Assembly: GCA_963573385.1 (NCBI GenBank)
Contig: CAUYLG010048199.1
Coordinates: 1 to 64,000 of the forward strand
Reading direction: 5' to 3'
DNA length: 64,000 bases
Origin: Cacajao melanocephalus
Taxonomy: Eukaryota > Chordata > Mammalia > Primates > Pitheciidae
A model generated the notes under the pieces. That model was given only the letters and a program-made list of their open reading frames with translations, was not told where the DNA came from and did no database searches. The position numbers and the translations under genes were made by a program. Positions 1 to 15,091 of the stretch are shown in pieces; the first letter of the stretch is position 1; each line of letters begins with the position of its first letter.

Positions 1-247
<247 letters not shown>

Positions 248-3200
248 TAAGTCATGTTTTTAAATTTAGTGACCAAGGCACTCCGTGATGCAGTTCCAGT
301 CAACCCATGATGAAACCAGTTTGGTTCCATTTTGGTAACGTCGGCAATGATGGTGATAATGGTACTTTGCGTTCCTGCGTGTAAGGTTTTATTGCTCACA
401 GAAGGGACAGCACACAGCACCTGGAGTCAGAAACATGTGCTCACAGCCTGGCTTAACGATGGACCAGCTGCACGATCCTGGACAAGTCACATGCCCTCTA
501 TTAAATAAGCGCCTGTGACTGTGGCTGCTTCTTAATAAACTCAGAGCCCTTTCCTCTCCTAGGCCTGTTTCTTGGGGTTTGTAGACTGGATGTAAGCCTG
601 GTCTACCTACTTCCCAGGGGATGACGAAGTTCAAACAAGAGGAGGCCTGAACAGTGGGGAGAAACATAAAACATAGGCTATCTTCCACTTCTCACCGTGA
701 CCCTGCAAAGTGAGCAGGCAGGACGGGGAGCCCACGGTCCCCATTTCGTGGGGTGATGATGTGGTGACTCGAGGAGGCTCATGAGCTGCCCTGACCCTGA
801 CTTGCAGGGCAGGGGAGGAGGCCTGGCCCTTGGGACCCCGATTGCCTGTGGCAGGGCTGCTGGGGCGTGTGTTACGTTGGGGAGTTGTGTTATGGAGCGA
901 GGCCATGTTGGGGCGAAAGGAGAAAGGACATGAGATGCAGAAATTAACAAGAGGAAATGAAGCTTTTCTTTCAGTTTGGGCTGTGCAGTTGTTTTCCAAT
1001 TTCTTTGAGGGACTGCTGTTTGGTGCCTCGGAAAGGAATCGTGATTGGTGTTCTGGAAAAACAGCAATTTTTAACAGGAAGCCACTGCCTGTTAGTACAG
1101 GCAGAAGCGGCCCATTGTCCTTGAATGCCATGAGGTCTGTTTTCGAGGGGTGGGGTAGGGTCTGGTGGCTGGCTAGACTTTTTCTGAGAAAATCTATGAC
1201 AAAATTAATAAAGTAAACATCTTTGTTGTCCAACTTACTGAGTTAAGTAAATGTGAATGTAGTTAACTGGGTAGTAGCTTTATAATTATTTTGTCAACTT
1301 TAACACGTGAAATTGCTCCCACGTAGTTACCAGTATTCTTGAATTGTCTTGTTTATAATTTAAAATGTGGATTTTATTTAGAGAGTAAATGTGTCTGGAG
1401 GCTTTTCATTGTTTCAGAAATTAGACGATAGGGTCCCGTGGTGCCCGTCCCGTCCCTGTGGCAGCACGATGAGGAAGTGGAGGCAGGTGCACCTGAGCCG
1501 GGTGTCGGAGCCTAGGCAGGGTGACCACAGGCTGAGGCCGGAGAAGCTTCTGGCATCTGGCATCCTCACAGGAACGCTTTGTGGTGTTCTCTCCATTTCC
1601 TGATGGAAAACCTGAGGCCAAGAGCAGGGGGGTAACTCCCCTACTATGGGGAGTTGCTTCATTGCCTCACCCCCAGCAGAGGGCCCGCCTGCGTGATAAA
1701 GTCTGCTACAGTTCCCGGCCTCTGTAGAAGGCTAGGAATTGCTTTGAATAAGGGGCACTGTCCTAGTTCAGGGCCATTCAGTCTACACAGGTTCTCCTCT
1801 GTTGCCCCGTGCTCTGTGAAGTCAGCAAGGCATGAGCAATTTCCCCATTTTAGAAATTAGGAAATGGAGGCTTTGAGAGATATGTGAGCCAGGATCTCAC
1901 TGCTGTCCCAGGGCTGCTGCCCAGAGAGCCTTCCGCCTGGATCACTCCTATTCTCCGAGGTCCCCTTGCCAGCTGGGTATGGCCATCCAGCCTGAACATC
2001 ACTCCTTCCTCCCTTCATCTGCTCAGTGCTTGAAGATCCCACCCGGAGCCCAAGGTCGCTTCAGCGAACAAGCCGATGGCCCTATATTTGGGTGAGCTGG
2101 TGATGCTAGTGGCAGTGTAGATCTTTATTTTAGAGGATAATCATGTTTCCTGAAAGTCTGTGGAGAATCGTGCCATCGCTTGAGGGCTATCTAATAAAAA
2201 CCACCCATCAGACAAAAGTGGAAGTCAGCAGCAGACCAGCGTTCACCTAAGAAATCGTCATCGACATCACTATCATCATCTTCCTTGTCAACAGCCTCGT
2301 CTCTAGTTGTGACAGATTTGGGCAAAAAGAAAAGAAAGTGAAGGAGGCCTTTAGAGGACGTAGTACCCGGAGGACGTTCCTCCATGCCTCCTCTCTCTGT
2401 CTGCCTCCCTAATTTTAGTGAGTTGGTTTTTCCTCCCCATCTGTTTGCTTTCTGGCACTTTACACAACTGTCTGGGCTCTTTCATTTTGCCTTCTGTGGT
2501 TGCTCAACTCCATCGTTTCCCTCTCGATGCTTTTCCTTTGTTCTCTCGCAGGCTCCTCTCTGCCAGTTTCCAGTCCTATGAAGAGTCAGAGGTGGGTTGT
2601 AGTTTTCAGGCAGCATTTTTGTTGCCTGGCAACGTGTAACAAGCATCTTCTGTGGTGGCTGCTTCCTCTAACACAGAGCCAGGCTGGGGATGCTGTGGAC
2701 GAAGGAGTCTCTGGGGGCTTTTCTGGGGTCATGGGGTGGAGTTAGGGGAGGGACTGACAGACAGACAGATAGATTGGCTTCCGTGTTGACCTGAATGTTG
2801 CCATTCCTACTCTTTTATAATAGTCTTGGCACCGGCACGCCCCCTCCTGCCCTATTTCGGGCATCCCAGGTGTCCAGTGGTGAAAAGCGTTGGGTTAGGA
2901 GCTACCGGAAGTTCTGTGTAAGTTGGGAGGCACCTGCTGTAGCTCCCCGAGGCATGGCCAGCCTGGGCGAAGGCTGCGAGGTGGTTTCTTCCAGTGCTGA
3001 CTCTTGCTTTATCTTGTCAGCTCGGGATGTCACAGGCTTCCTGTCTGGAAAGACACCCGGCGGCGTTTGCCTCTGCAGTCAGCACAGCTGCAAGTTCTCC
3101 GGAGACTGGGATGGGGAGAGGGAAGGGAGACAGAGTGTGATCCAAAGACACCTGACTCAGAGCTAGGGGGCTCCAGAGCCGCTTTAGCCAAATCCTCACA

Positions 3201-3867
3201 TCGACGAAAGAAGGGAAGCGACTCGTCCAGAGTCACACCACAAACGGGCGGGCCTGAGCTCCAGCCTAGGCTGTCTCTCCTGGGACTGGACTCTGCCGAG
3301 TTCACACACCTGATGCGCCGTGGCTAGAAAGAGGCAGCATGTGATGAGAGGCATGCCAGTCCTCCCCTTTCTCACCTTCACTTGCTTATCTGAAAAGAAT
3401 GAGGCGAAGTGGACTAGAGGGAGCCCCAAGACTCAGTGACTCTGATGGCAAAGCTGACCCCGCAGGCAGGCCCCTGCTGCCCGGGCCTTTGACCACATGT
3501 CCAGGGCTGCTCTCACTGCCCCAGAAAAGCCCAGAAGCAGAGGGGTCCTGGGCCTCAGAGCTGAGGCTCCCCAGGAGAATGCCACTGTGTGCAGACACCC
3601 TGAGCATAGCCACTGTTGGGCTCTCAACGACCCTTGTCACCATCAGGCTGATTTAAGGCAAACCTCCTGGGCATCTGTGTCTTCAAAGATGGTCTCTTAA
3701 GACCCTCATCACGGGTGAGGGCTGCAGCTGCCCACTCCCCTACCTAACCGGCTCTGCATCTTGTGTGGACAATGGGTAAGAAAATGTTCTCTGAGAATTA
3801 CAGCCCCTGAGAGCTGGAAGGGGCCGTAGCACATGTGGACCCAGCCCCCCACTCTTCCGAGATGTGA

Positions 3868-4286
<419 letters not shown>

Positions 4287-5020
4287 TATCTTGCTCCTTT
4301 TTTTCAAGAAAGAATCTCTCAGTTCAAGAAGCAGAGAAAAGGATTGCTGAAGGCAGTCTGTCTCTTCGTATCTCTTTCATTCTGCTCCTGGGGCCGAGGA
4401 GATGGATGAGAAGAGGTGGCAGGAGGCCCTTGGCCTGAGCCCCAGGCCAGAGCCTTCCCTTCCAGCCACTGCTCTCCAGAGCTTGGGGCGCACCAGCTTC
4501 GAGGCTTTAGAAGCTTCTCCAGTAACAAAGGCCCCCTGGAGGGAAAAGTTGTGTGTGTGACTGGCTGTCTCCATTCCTTCTTCCATATAGCTTGAGCTTC
4601 AGAATTAGCCTTGTTTCTGATGCATACCAGAATTTCGTTATTCACGTAAACCAAGCCTTAGGTGACTTGGCTGTGGGGCGGAAGGAATCTTCCCAAGTAC
4701 CTTGGCTGGACAGCTCCTGAGAAACGACTCCTACCCTAGACTTTGTCATGCTTCACTTGGCCAGAGCCCACTCCCAGAAAGCAGTGAAATGTGCCTTTCT
4801 GGGTAGCCTAGGCCTGTGGAAAGAGGCTAGAGGTCAGGAGCAGCAGCACTCCCTGGGCAGGCTGCGTGTGGTCCAGGAGCATCCTGCAGTCTTCCTGAGC
4901 CCCGCGGCGTGGGGGCCCCAGGTCAGGACATTGCTTTGCATATCCCAGGCCTCAGGCCCCTCACACTCAGGCCAGACCCTCACCAGGTGCCCTTGCCCTC
5001 GGACTCCTTCTCCTCCAGCT

Positions 5021-5080
5021 TCTGTCTCTGTCTCCATCCCTGTCTCTCTCTCTTTTTCTCTCTCTTCCTCTCTCTCTTAT
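5021..5080 (+). repeat. CT-rich low-complexity tract
   Basis: About 60 bases almost entirely of C and T (TCTCTCTCTTTTTCTCTC pattern) in intron 3. Confidence 0.8.
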
Positions 5081-5830
5081 TCCCAGGGCGACTTTGCAAC
5101 CTATGCTGAGTCAGAATTCTTCCCACTTTCCCTGATGTCCCAGGCTCCTCCTCGGCACCCCCTCTTCTCTGTGGCAGGGGAAGATGCCCTACCAGAGCTC
5201 CCATGTCCTGCCCTGGGAGTCCCACTGCTCTGGGACACAAAAACAAGAAAATTCCATCCCAGGGTACTTTTCCTGTGCCATTTCCCTTTGTTCTCAGTCA
5301 CAGGGTGATTCCCACCCCCTTCCCACACTAGCCCTGCCCAGGTGAGCTTTGTGCCTTCCACAACATTTGCTTGCCTGGGGAGCTGCCTGCCTTTAATTCT
5401 CTTTGGAAAGCATAACTGAAACGAGCAAGACACCCTTCTTTTCTTTGGGGCTCTTGCCAGGAGCACTGCCTATGTAGCACTTCCCTCCAGGGGATGCCAT
5501 TCACCTTGAAGTCTTTGTGACTGGCACTCCCTGGAGTTGCACAGTGCACAACCTATGCTGCTGAACAGGGCAGCCCTGGCTCTGGCTTTCTCTTGTGGGA
5601 AGCATGGCTCATCATAACACAGATCCAGGATCAGATACCTGAGAAAGAGAGAGTCCCCAGCAGTCTCTCCCCTCGTCTCCCCTCCCTTTTTAGGTCTCCA
5701 CTTTCTCCAAGGTGTAATACGGTCAAAGACAAGGCTATGGATGCAGGCAAGTCCAAGCACACACGCAGGCCCTGCCACTCAACTGATGGTTTATCGTGCA
5801 AGTTTCCTAATCTAGTGATTAATTGAATGG

Positions 5831-6054
<224 letters not shown>

Positions 6055-8022
6055 TGACAATACAAATCTTGTTTTTTGAGGATTAAATTAAGTAATGCAC
6101 ATAAAGCTTTGGCCCCATGGCATGCGATTGGCACTTGAGAAATGATAGTGATTATTGTTATCTCTTAAAATAAGATTAGTATCCAGCCCTACCTACCTCA
6201 CAGAGATAGTCCCAGAAATAAAATGAAGTGAGAAGTAGATCATCTCTAAGATCTTTGAGGAAGTATTTTGCAAGAATCCCAACTACTGTTGTTCTTCTTT
6301 CTGTATATAAAAAACAAAGAACTGTGAAGCCCCTTTGCTTCCGAGTCACGCTCTGTGACTGATGGCAGATGTCAGGAAAAAGCTCAACCAGGAGAGAGAA
6401 AGCTTGCAGGCGCGGGCGGCAGACCGAGGGCCCAGGGCGGGTGGAGCTGAATGAAAACCACAGACGACAGCAGCTGTGAGAGAAAGCAGAGACCCGGAAT
6501 GGCTTTAAACAGAAAGCAGAGGCCCGCAGCAGGGAGTGAGATGAGACCAGGTTTCCACGTCACTTTCCCCTAAGCCCTTGTTCATTCACAGCTTCCTCCA
6601 GTAGCTCTGCCCAGCTTTCCCAGCCCCTGCCAACAGACCCACTGACCAACCAGTGGAGGCTGGCGCTGGGGTGGAGATGGCCAGGAGCCCCTGGTGGGAA
6701 GGGAGGGAGGATGGGGAAGAAGGGGCTCCACAGAGGGCACCTGATCTAGGACGGCTTTCCGGAGGAGGTGATTTCCTAGGCCAAAGGGGCCTCAGGGCAG
6801 AGGGACCAGCATGAGTGAAGCTCGAAGCTCAGAGGTGGGGAGCATGGATTGGAGGAGAGACTAAGCAGGTGCTTGCCGAGTATCAATCAGTAAGATGCCG
6901 CAGTGCACTCAAAGAAGCAGGCGGGGCCCCTTTCCACCAGCCTAAGGATTTTGGAATGACTCCTCTATCAGCCAACAGTTTCCAACCTTATTTATGGACT
7001 TGTTTCTTTGATTCCAGCGACGCAGGAGAGATGGTATTCAGATACCCAACTTCTGCTGTGGGTGTGCCCCAGGTTATAAATCATTTCCATCAGGCTAGCT
7101 GGAGTCCCGGCCCTTCCTTTCCACTAAAGAAAGCAAATCAGTACAAGAGTGCGAGAGTGATCTTATCACGGCATAGCCTTGAAACTGCCATAACAAAAAA
7201 ATAAATCGTCACAAATGTCAGTCCCTCGACTACTTTAGTCTCAGAGAGATTGTTTGTCTCTACCCCAGTGTGTCCCCACGCAGAGGCTGAGAATATCCTC
7301 CCTCCCCTCCCCACACCTAGGCCAGGGGAGCCACTGGTGGATTGGGAGCAGGGGAGGGTCTGGAGTTTGGGAATGATTTCCCTGGCTGCAGTGTGGAAGG
7401 GGGATTTAAGGGGAAGACGGGAGGCCAGTTGGGGAGACTGCTGTAGTAATAGAACTGTGCCAAGATGCTGTCTCCCTACCCACCCCCGGGGCAGTGGTGT
7501 CTGCGATGGAGAGGAAGAGCCGTTTCGAGAGAGCAGGAGGAGCCGGCCTCCACAGGACTGACTCTGGATGTGGAGTGATGGAGTGGAAGCTCAGGAACAG
7601 TGCCTGGTGTCTTAGTGTGGCTGGATGTATAGCTGGTGGGATCGCCCACAAATAGGAGGTGCAGAGGAAGACGGCCAGGGTTGCAGGGGACCTGGGTAGC
7701 AGGGAGAGGGCAGGTAATGAGCAGAGTTGGGGATCTGTTGGGCTTAGTTTACTCGCCATCCCTCCAGAGACGGCCCACTCGGGGCAGACCCATGCACCTG
7801 CCCCAGATGCTGCCCTCCCCACTTCGCAGCAAACGATTCTGCCTAGTGGCATTTGTTACCATCTGTATCTGGCCACCCAGTGGGTGCAAAATGCAAGTTT
7901 GCTGAATAAGCAAAATCAACCTGAAGCGAACAAAGACTGGTGTCCCCAAGGGACGGCCAGCTCCTTAGAGGCAGAAACCCTTTCCCTCTAAGGCGGAGCT
8001 TCCTTGGTGGGTCCTCACAGGG

Positions 8023-8188
8023 GAGGGTGGGAGAGAGACTGAAAGAGTGAAAGGGAAAAAAAGAGAGTAGAGATGAGAGGGAGGTGGAGACAGTGCTTCA
8101 AAGGAGAAGAAAAGGATGAGAGAAGAAGAAAGAACAGAGAGAGGCAAAGGCAGGAAAAATAGAGGCAGAATAGGAAGAAGACAGAGGA
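8023..8188 (+). repeat. Purine-rich (GA) tract
   Basis: About 165 bases dominated by A and G on the + strand with few pyrimidines. It is simple low-complexity sequence; no unit length is fixed. Confidence 0.75.
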
Positions 8189-8574
8189 GTTTGGGGTGCA
8201 GGGTAACAGTGCAGGCCAGCTGTGCCCTCGAGTTCACAGGTTCTGCTCATTAAAGCTCAGCTCTGGCAACTTTGAGAAGATGCTCAGAGTTCTCTCCCTG
8301 CCCTGCCTCTTTCTCCAGCTCACCTCAGCCTTCTCCTGAGCCTGCCCCTCCACCCGCAGCACTGACACCCCAGCCCATCCCTGCTCCTGTGACATGGCTC
8401 TGTGTCCCTGCGCAGCGGCCCCGTGCCTCACCTTGGCATCGCTTGTCTCCATTGAAACTCAGCCCTCTTTTGCCTTGGTGTTGCTTGGTGTCTGCCTCCT
8501 TCCTAGAACTCTAAGTTCCCAACGAGACACCAAGCCAGGCACACAGGAGGGCGCACGTTGCTATCGCTGACCAA

Positions 8575-8790
8575 ATGAACGCATTTACTAAGCCCAACAT
8601 GCGTGCCAGGTGCTGTGCAGAGTTTTATATTTGTTTGTTATCTCACGTAATCATCCACAAGGTCCCATGAGGGGTTTTACTGCAAGTGAAGCCCGAGACA
8701 CAGAGAGGTAAGAGCCTTCCCTAGGCCACACACCTCGCAGGTGTCAGGGCTGGGATCCAAACCCCATCTGTCGGCCTCTGCGCCCGGGCC
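8575..8790 (-). mobile_element. MIR fragment
   Basis: Reverse-orientation MIR landmarks appear in order: GTGCCAGGTGCTGTGC, the ATCTCACGTAATC block, GACACAGAGAGGTAAG, then GGCTGGGATCCAAACCC. Confidence 0.7.
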
Positions 8791-10444
8791 CTCTCTGCCA
8801 CGCCACCTCCAAACACCGTGGAAGACATGCTTCCCACGGGAACAGTGCTTCTTCCAAGCATATTGTTTTTCTCCATTTTCATGCATTTTATTAAACATTT
8901 CCAAATCAGGAAACATGGAAATATTTTTTAATAAGAAGAAAGAAAACATTGCAAGTTGAGAAACTGACTCAGAAGGATTTGCCAGATGAGCCATCTGGTT
9001 TTTAATTTAATAACCATTCAAAGAGGTTGACAGTGCTCCCCTTTAAGAAGAAAGCGGACTGTGGAAGGAATGGCAGCTGGCGTCCCTCAAATGGTAAGAT
9101 CCATTTCCAAGGTGGAGAAGTTGAGCAAGACCAAGAGACTCGAGAGAAGAGAAACACACTCCAAGAAAAGCTTGGCCGGTGCTGGTGCTGAAGCTCCCCC
9201 CAGCCCCCAGGCCACAGAGGTTCCATCCAGCTGTGTGACACCAGCCAGCTGTCCCACCTCTTCCAGAGTTGCTGAGAAGCCTCTACAGAAAACCGCTAAT
9301 GAGGACAGAGATGGCACCACCTCTGTGAGAAAAAGCCACGCCCCCCCAAACCCTGGTGTTCGCAGAGCAAGAATGAGCCATGTTTGTTTAGCAGCAAGTC
9401 ACATTTGTTTGTCGGAGCCATTGTGCTCTGATGGAGCTGGTTTGTCTCCTTTTAAAAATAACTAGAGGCCTTGCACCATGCTGTTAGTTCTTAGGGCTGG
9501 AAATAAAAGACTAGATTTAGATTTGCCTTGGAAAGATCCAGGGCCGTTACCTTGAATTACCTGGTAGAGGAAAACGTCCTTATTTTCCTAAATTCAAAGC
9601 CAACTCTTGAAAAATAGGACAGAGGTGAAATGGATGGAGGGGTGACTTTATATGCATATGGTGTCCTGGGCGTGTGGTTTGTTAGGCTTATGGTCAGCCC
9701 TGAGTTTTCAAAGCCATTTATTTTACATTTTAAGACGTTTATAAGGGAAATTGTTTTTGAGAAAAGAACAAACTATTTTTTTTGTCTTGATGTGAATTCA
9801 CCCGCTGGCATAAGCAGTAATAGCCCTGAAGTCACCCTATGCCATTTATTCCTCAGCTACCTTTGAATTTCAATGGGATTCTTTCACCCACCTCAAGCGT
9901 TTCTGAAATGCTCCTAAACTGAGGCTCATAATATCCTTAAGAAATGGTGATTTCACCCAATTTTCTCCATAAAGCTGGAATCACGTGCCCTAGCATGCTG
10001 AGGGCACTTGATAATTAGAAGTTGATTATATTGGGGACCTGGACAAAGGCAGAGCTGGGAATGGGAATAAAACCCAGGACTCCATGAAAATCTCTTTCCT
10101 TTCATAATAGCTTCTAATTCAAGCTTCTAATAGCTTCCAATGCTGGTCACACACAGCCTCCCAGCCATCCCCTACTGGCAGTGGTTGAATGGGTACTTTG
10201 CCAAGCTAGGATGGTCCCTGCCCAGGTGCCCAGGTGCTGCCTCCACGCCCCACCCCGTGCCCAGCTCACTGCAACTGCCATTTTTAGTATCCAAAAAAAT
10301 ACGGGTTTCAATCCCAGGCTTTGCTTGCTTGCCGTGAGTCGTTAGCTCAGTTACTCACTGGGACTTCACATTGCTTCACTGTAAAATCAGGTAATAGCTC
10401 TTATCCTGCTGGTCTTGTCCCATTGGCTGTGAGAACAGTGAAGT

Positions 10445-10889
<445 letters not shown>

Positions 10890-11067
10890 TTCATATTTAT
10901 TATGTCAGGTGGTGATAAGTGCTGTGGAGGAGAATGACTCGGGAGAAGCTGGCATGATGGGTGTGGGGCAGCAGCGCACTTAAAGAGGGTGGGCGGGGAA
11001 CACCTTACTGAGAAGCTGACATTTGCGCCATGGCCTGAAATTACCTGGGATAAGAGCCTTCTAAGTA

Positions 11068-11450
11068 CAGATGTCCCTTGACTTAGGATGGGGTTACTTC
11101 ACCATAAACCCACAGTAAGTTGAAAAGATCATAAGTTGAAAATGCACTGAACGTACGTAACCTACTGAACATCATAGCTTAGCCCAGCCTACCTTAAATG
11201 TGCTGGGAACGCTTACGTCAGCCTGCCACTGAGCAAAATCACCTGGCAGCATAGTGCCCCGCAGAGGACCTTGTAGAGGACTGGTGATCACCTGGTTAAC
11301 TGCGAGCTGCTGAAGCATCAGGAGGGAGAATTGCATCACAGATCCCTAGTCTGGGAAAAGACCAACATTCAGAATTTGAAGTACGCTTTCCACCGACTGT
11401 GTATTGTTTTGCACCATCGTAAAATGGAACCGGTGTAAGTTGAGACCATC
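11068..11450 (+). mobile_element. Non-autonomous DNA transposon relic (Tigger-related?)
   Basis: GACTTAGGATGGGGTTAC near the start and CACCATCGTAAAATGGAACC near the end are partly inverted copies of each other. Internal text such as GAACATCATAGCTTAGCC matches a common primate MITE I recall as Tigger-related. The exact family is not certain. Confidence 0.5.
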
Positions 11451-11715
11451 TCTGGAAGGAACAGCAGGTGAGGGGCTCTGAGGCAGGAGTGAAGCTGGCT
11501 AGGTGAAGGAGCTGCACAAATCCCAGGTGGCAGGGCCGATGGGCGAAGGTGAGATGGGCTGAGAGAGGCCCCCAGCCTTTTTTTTCTGAAGGATACAGGA
11601 ACTTTTGTCTGACGTTTTTAAGAGGGCCTCTCTGGCTGCTGTAATAGGACTAGACTCGGGGAAGGGTTGCCCAGGCAGAAGCAGGGAGGTCAGTCAGGTG
11701 ACTATTGCAGTGGCC

Positions 11716-11961
11716 CAGGTGAGAGGGTGGGGCTGGTCCAGGTGAGAGGATGGGGCTGGACTAGGTGAGAGGGCGGGGCTGAACGAGGTGAGAGGGCAGA
11801 GCTGGACCAGGTGAGAGGACGGGGCTGAACCAGGTTGGGGGGGAGGTGCTGGACCAGGTAGGTGAGAGGATGGGGCTGAACCAGGTGGCGGGGGGGGGGG
11901 GGTTGCTGGTCCAAGTGAGAGGGCGGGGCTGGACCAGGTGAGAGGATGGGGCTGGACCAGG
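11716..11961 (+). repeat. 23-bp GC-rich minisatellite
   Basis: About ten diverged copies of a 23-bp unit (AGGTGAGAGG, then GGGGCTGGACC) with insertions, including a G run near 11887-11901. Eight copies contain GTGAGA, mostly as AG|GTGAGA, which is a consensus splice donor in the gene's sense. Two copies carry GGGCGGGGCT, an Sp1-like GC box. The long frames across it on the other strand are repeat artefacts. Confidence 0.9.
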
Positions 11962-12297
11962 GTGGCCACAGACCAAGGATGGCAGGCGCTCTGGTTCTGG
12001 AGATTTTTTTGAAAGCAGAGCTGAAAGAATTTGATGGAGATAAGGGGTTTAAGGTGCAAGTCACCATATGAAAGGAATAGGCTGCTGCCACCCAGAAGAA
12101 CAGCGAAGAGTAGAAGGAGAAGCTGGGAGGAGTTTCTGTTTTCCTACACAGCAGCGTCTGCTGCCTGTTCTTTCTCCACATCCATACAGCTGCCCTTGTC
12201 ACCAGGATGAAGCCCCAGGTGGGAGGCTGCTGGAGAGGCCGTGACATGCCTCTATCTGTATCACTCACTGAAGGCTGACGGTGCCCGTGCACATTCA

Positions 12298-12470
12298 GTC
12301 CTCACCGCGGCCTCTTGAGGCAGGCAGGGCAGCATGATTACACCTCGTTCCCCGAGGAAGCAGCAAGCTCTGGGTCTGTGGAGTGATCTGCTCAAGGTCA
12401 CAGAGCCATTTGGCATGAAAGGCAGTCTCTGGGCTCCAGATCTTGGGTTCTTTCTGCTATACCAAGGCTA
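12298..12470 (-). mobile_element. MIR fragment
   Basis: Reverse MIR pattern: CAGTCCTCACCGCGGCCTC, then GTGATCTGCTCAAGGTCACA and a CTCCAGATCTTGGGTTC end. Confidence 0.55.
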
Positions 12471-12499
12471 ACCATAGACACACCAGATGAAAATAGCAC

Positions 12500-12690
12500 T
12501 TTTTTTTAGTCCACCTGTGTACCGCCCTGTCCTAATCATTTTAGATATGTCAGCCCCCTTAACCCTCACGGTAACTCTCTGTGAGGTGGTACAAGCATTA
12601 TCCTCTTTTACGGGTGGGAAGACTGAGGATAAGTTCACGCAGACATTAGGGTGCAAAGCCGGGATTCAAACATAGGCATCTGACCCTGGA
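12500..12690 (-). mobile_element. MIR fragment
   Basis: Reverse MIR landmarks: CTTAACCCTCACGGTAACTC, then GTGAGGTGGTACAAGC and GCCGGGATTCAAACATAGGC. Confidence 0.65.
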
Positions 12691-13704
12691 ACCTGTGGGT
12701 TCGGCTGCGACCCCAGCCAGCCAGGCGGCCCCTCCACAAGCTGGTTTGCGGGCATCAGGCGGACAGTGCCGATGCCACATGGTGCGGGGGACACAGGCAA
12801 AGAGCTGGCGTTGGCTGCATGGGTCCGGATGGGATTCAAAGTGGGTCCTGAAGGGCCAGTTAGAAGGCATCACGGAGGACAGAGCAGAGTGAGAGGAGCA
12901 AGAGTACAAGGCAAGCTTGGAGCATGGCAATCCTGAAACCGCGGCCAGAGCAGGGAGCCGAGAAGGCACAGTCGATGTGGGAGGTAAGCAGACCAGCAAG
13001 CCGCTGCAGATGCCAGAGGAGGGCAGTGTTCCGAGGAGAAAGGCACTGGTGCGGGCAGAGACTGCCAGGCGGTCAAGCCAGGTATACGCCATTGGCTTCT
13101 TCACTGGAGAAATTCGCAAGCACAGGGTTCACCGCTCAGCGGGCAGGTGTGACCCTGAAGACTGACGGGAAGGCAAGGACAAAGCCATCCATTTGGCTGG
13201 AGTTCTGCAGAGGGTCTGGCTCAACACCTGCAAATTTCCAACAAACAAATCAGCCCAGGACAAATGGCTACAGCCCTCATATCATGTAGATCCATGCGAA
13301 AAAAAATTTTTTTTTTTTTTTTACAAAATTAGTTTTAAAAAATATTCAGACTCTTTTGGAGAAGAAGGAAGAAGAGGCAGTCATTTCACTTTGGCTTGTT
13401 TTCTGTCATCCCAGTGCTGTAACAGATCACAGCTAGTGTCATGAAGTTGAGTTCTTATTAATAGTGAGAACTGACTCCAAGCCCAAGGAATTTGGCAGCC
13501 ACTTTGACAAAGGTTTAATCTGCTGGAGAGAACAGCTGAAGTCATTTTAATATGATTCACTGAATTACTGAAACAAGGTTTACTTTTGTAGGGGGACAGG
13601 AAAAGCAGCATGCAGGCTTTGTTCAGTCCACAAGCATTTTACTGAGCACCTATTATGTGCTAGACCCTGAGAAGGTACCAAGGAAAGGCTACAGAGAATA
13701 CTGT

Positions 13705-14588
13705 AATATAACTTCAGGGTTAGACAAATAGACCAATGGAACAGAATAGAGAACCAAGAAATAGTACCACTTCCACATATAATCCATGAGACAGGAAGCA
13801 CTGAAAGCTAGTGGGGAAAGGCACGGACTGCACGGTGAGTGAAACCGAGACAATTACTTACCGATGTGAAAAAAATGGAGCTGTAGCCCTGCTCCACACC
13901 ATATGCAAAATCAATTCCAGGCAAATTAAAGACTTAGAAGGGCAGCATGTTAAAACATGTAAACAGTGTTACAATCTCAGGGAAGGAATAATTTCTGCAA
14001 AAAACAAATAATGACTAATTATAAATTAAAGAATGATAAAGTCAACTACAGTAAAATTTACAACTTCTATTCATCAAAAATACTGTAGAGACAATAAAAA
14101 GGCAAGGCACACACTGGAAGAAGATATTTGCAACACACAAACTGGCAAAATTGTTGTTATCTAGAATATATAAAGAACTTTTAGACTCAATGAGAACAGG
14201 ACAAAAACAAGCCGATAGAAAAGTGGTCATAAGTCAGGAATGACGCTCCACAGAAGAGAAAGTATGAATGACAAAAAATCATATGAAAGGCTACTTAAGC
14301 TTTTATCATGGAAATATAAAGTCAAGTCTTGGTGAGATCCCGATTCACCCACTAGTTTGGCAAAGACTAACGTCAGGTGATGGCAAGTGTTAATGAGGAT
14401 ACGGAGCGACAGGGACTCTCATCCACCTCTGGCCGCAGCCTAATTGGCACTAGCATCTTAGAAAACAACTTGGCATTTTCTAATGAAGTGAAAGATGTAC
14501 ACATCCTGCAAACCAGCAAACCCACTCTTAGGTATGTGTCCAGAGAAACTCTTACGCAGTGTACCAGGAGCTACGATTAAGAATGCTT
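13705..14588 (+). mobile_element. L1 ORF2 3' fragment (old L1M type)
   Basis: A sense-strand L1 remnant beginning with AGACAAATAGACCAATGGAA and carrying the usual ORF2 C-terminal text, broken by many stops and frameshifts. L1-like sequence resumes at about 15092-15275 (CCCAATGTCCATCAATAGGTG) after two nested Alu insertions. It is a dead relic and encodes no intact protein. Confidence 0.85.
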
Positions 14589-14589
14589 G

Positions 14590-14756
14590 GGCTGGGTGAG
14601 GTGGCTCATGCCTGTAATCCCAACATTTCGGGAGGTTGAGGCAGGAGAATCTCTTATGCCCAGGAGTTTGAGGCTACAGTGAGCTATGATTGTGCCACTG
14701 CAGTCCAGCCTGGGCAACAGAGCAAGACCCTGTCTCTAAACATATAATAATAATAA
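14590..14756 (+). mobile_element. Alu monomer-type element (FLAM-like)
   Basis: One sense Alu arm from GGCTGGGTGAGGTGGCTC to GACCCTGTCTCTA, followed by an AT-rich tail. The second arm is missing. It sits inside the L1. Confidence 0.8.
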
Positions 14757-14777
14757 GTAAATAAGAATCATGTTTGA

Positions 14778-15091
<314 letters not shown>

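Noticed and set aside
2191..2385. Short minus-strand frame with an acidic DDDSDVDDD run, possible processed pseudogene
   Set aside because: The run comes from a simple ATC/ATG-rich stretch; I could not match it to any gene, and no poly(A) or target duplication was seen.
11716..11961. CRISPR-like regular repeats
   Set aside because: Units are contiguous and diverged without unique spacers, in a vertebrate intron; the same applies to 39365-39480.
11694..12292. Open frames with repeated LVQPHPLTW-like peptides
   Set aside because: They follow the 23-bp minisatellite in antisense and have no independent coding support.
13705..14588. Possible intact reverse-transcriptase gene
   Set aside because: Many stops and indels, and two nested Alus; an old L1 fragment.
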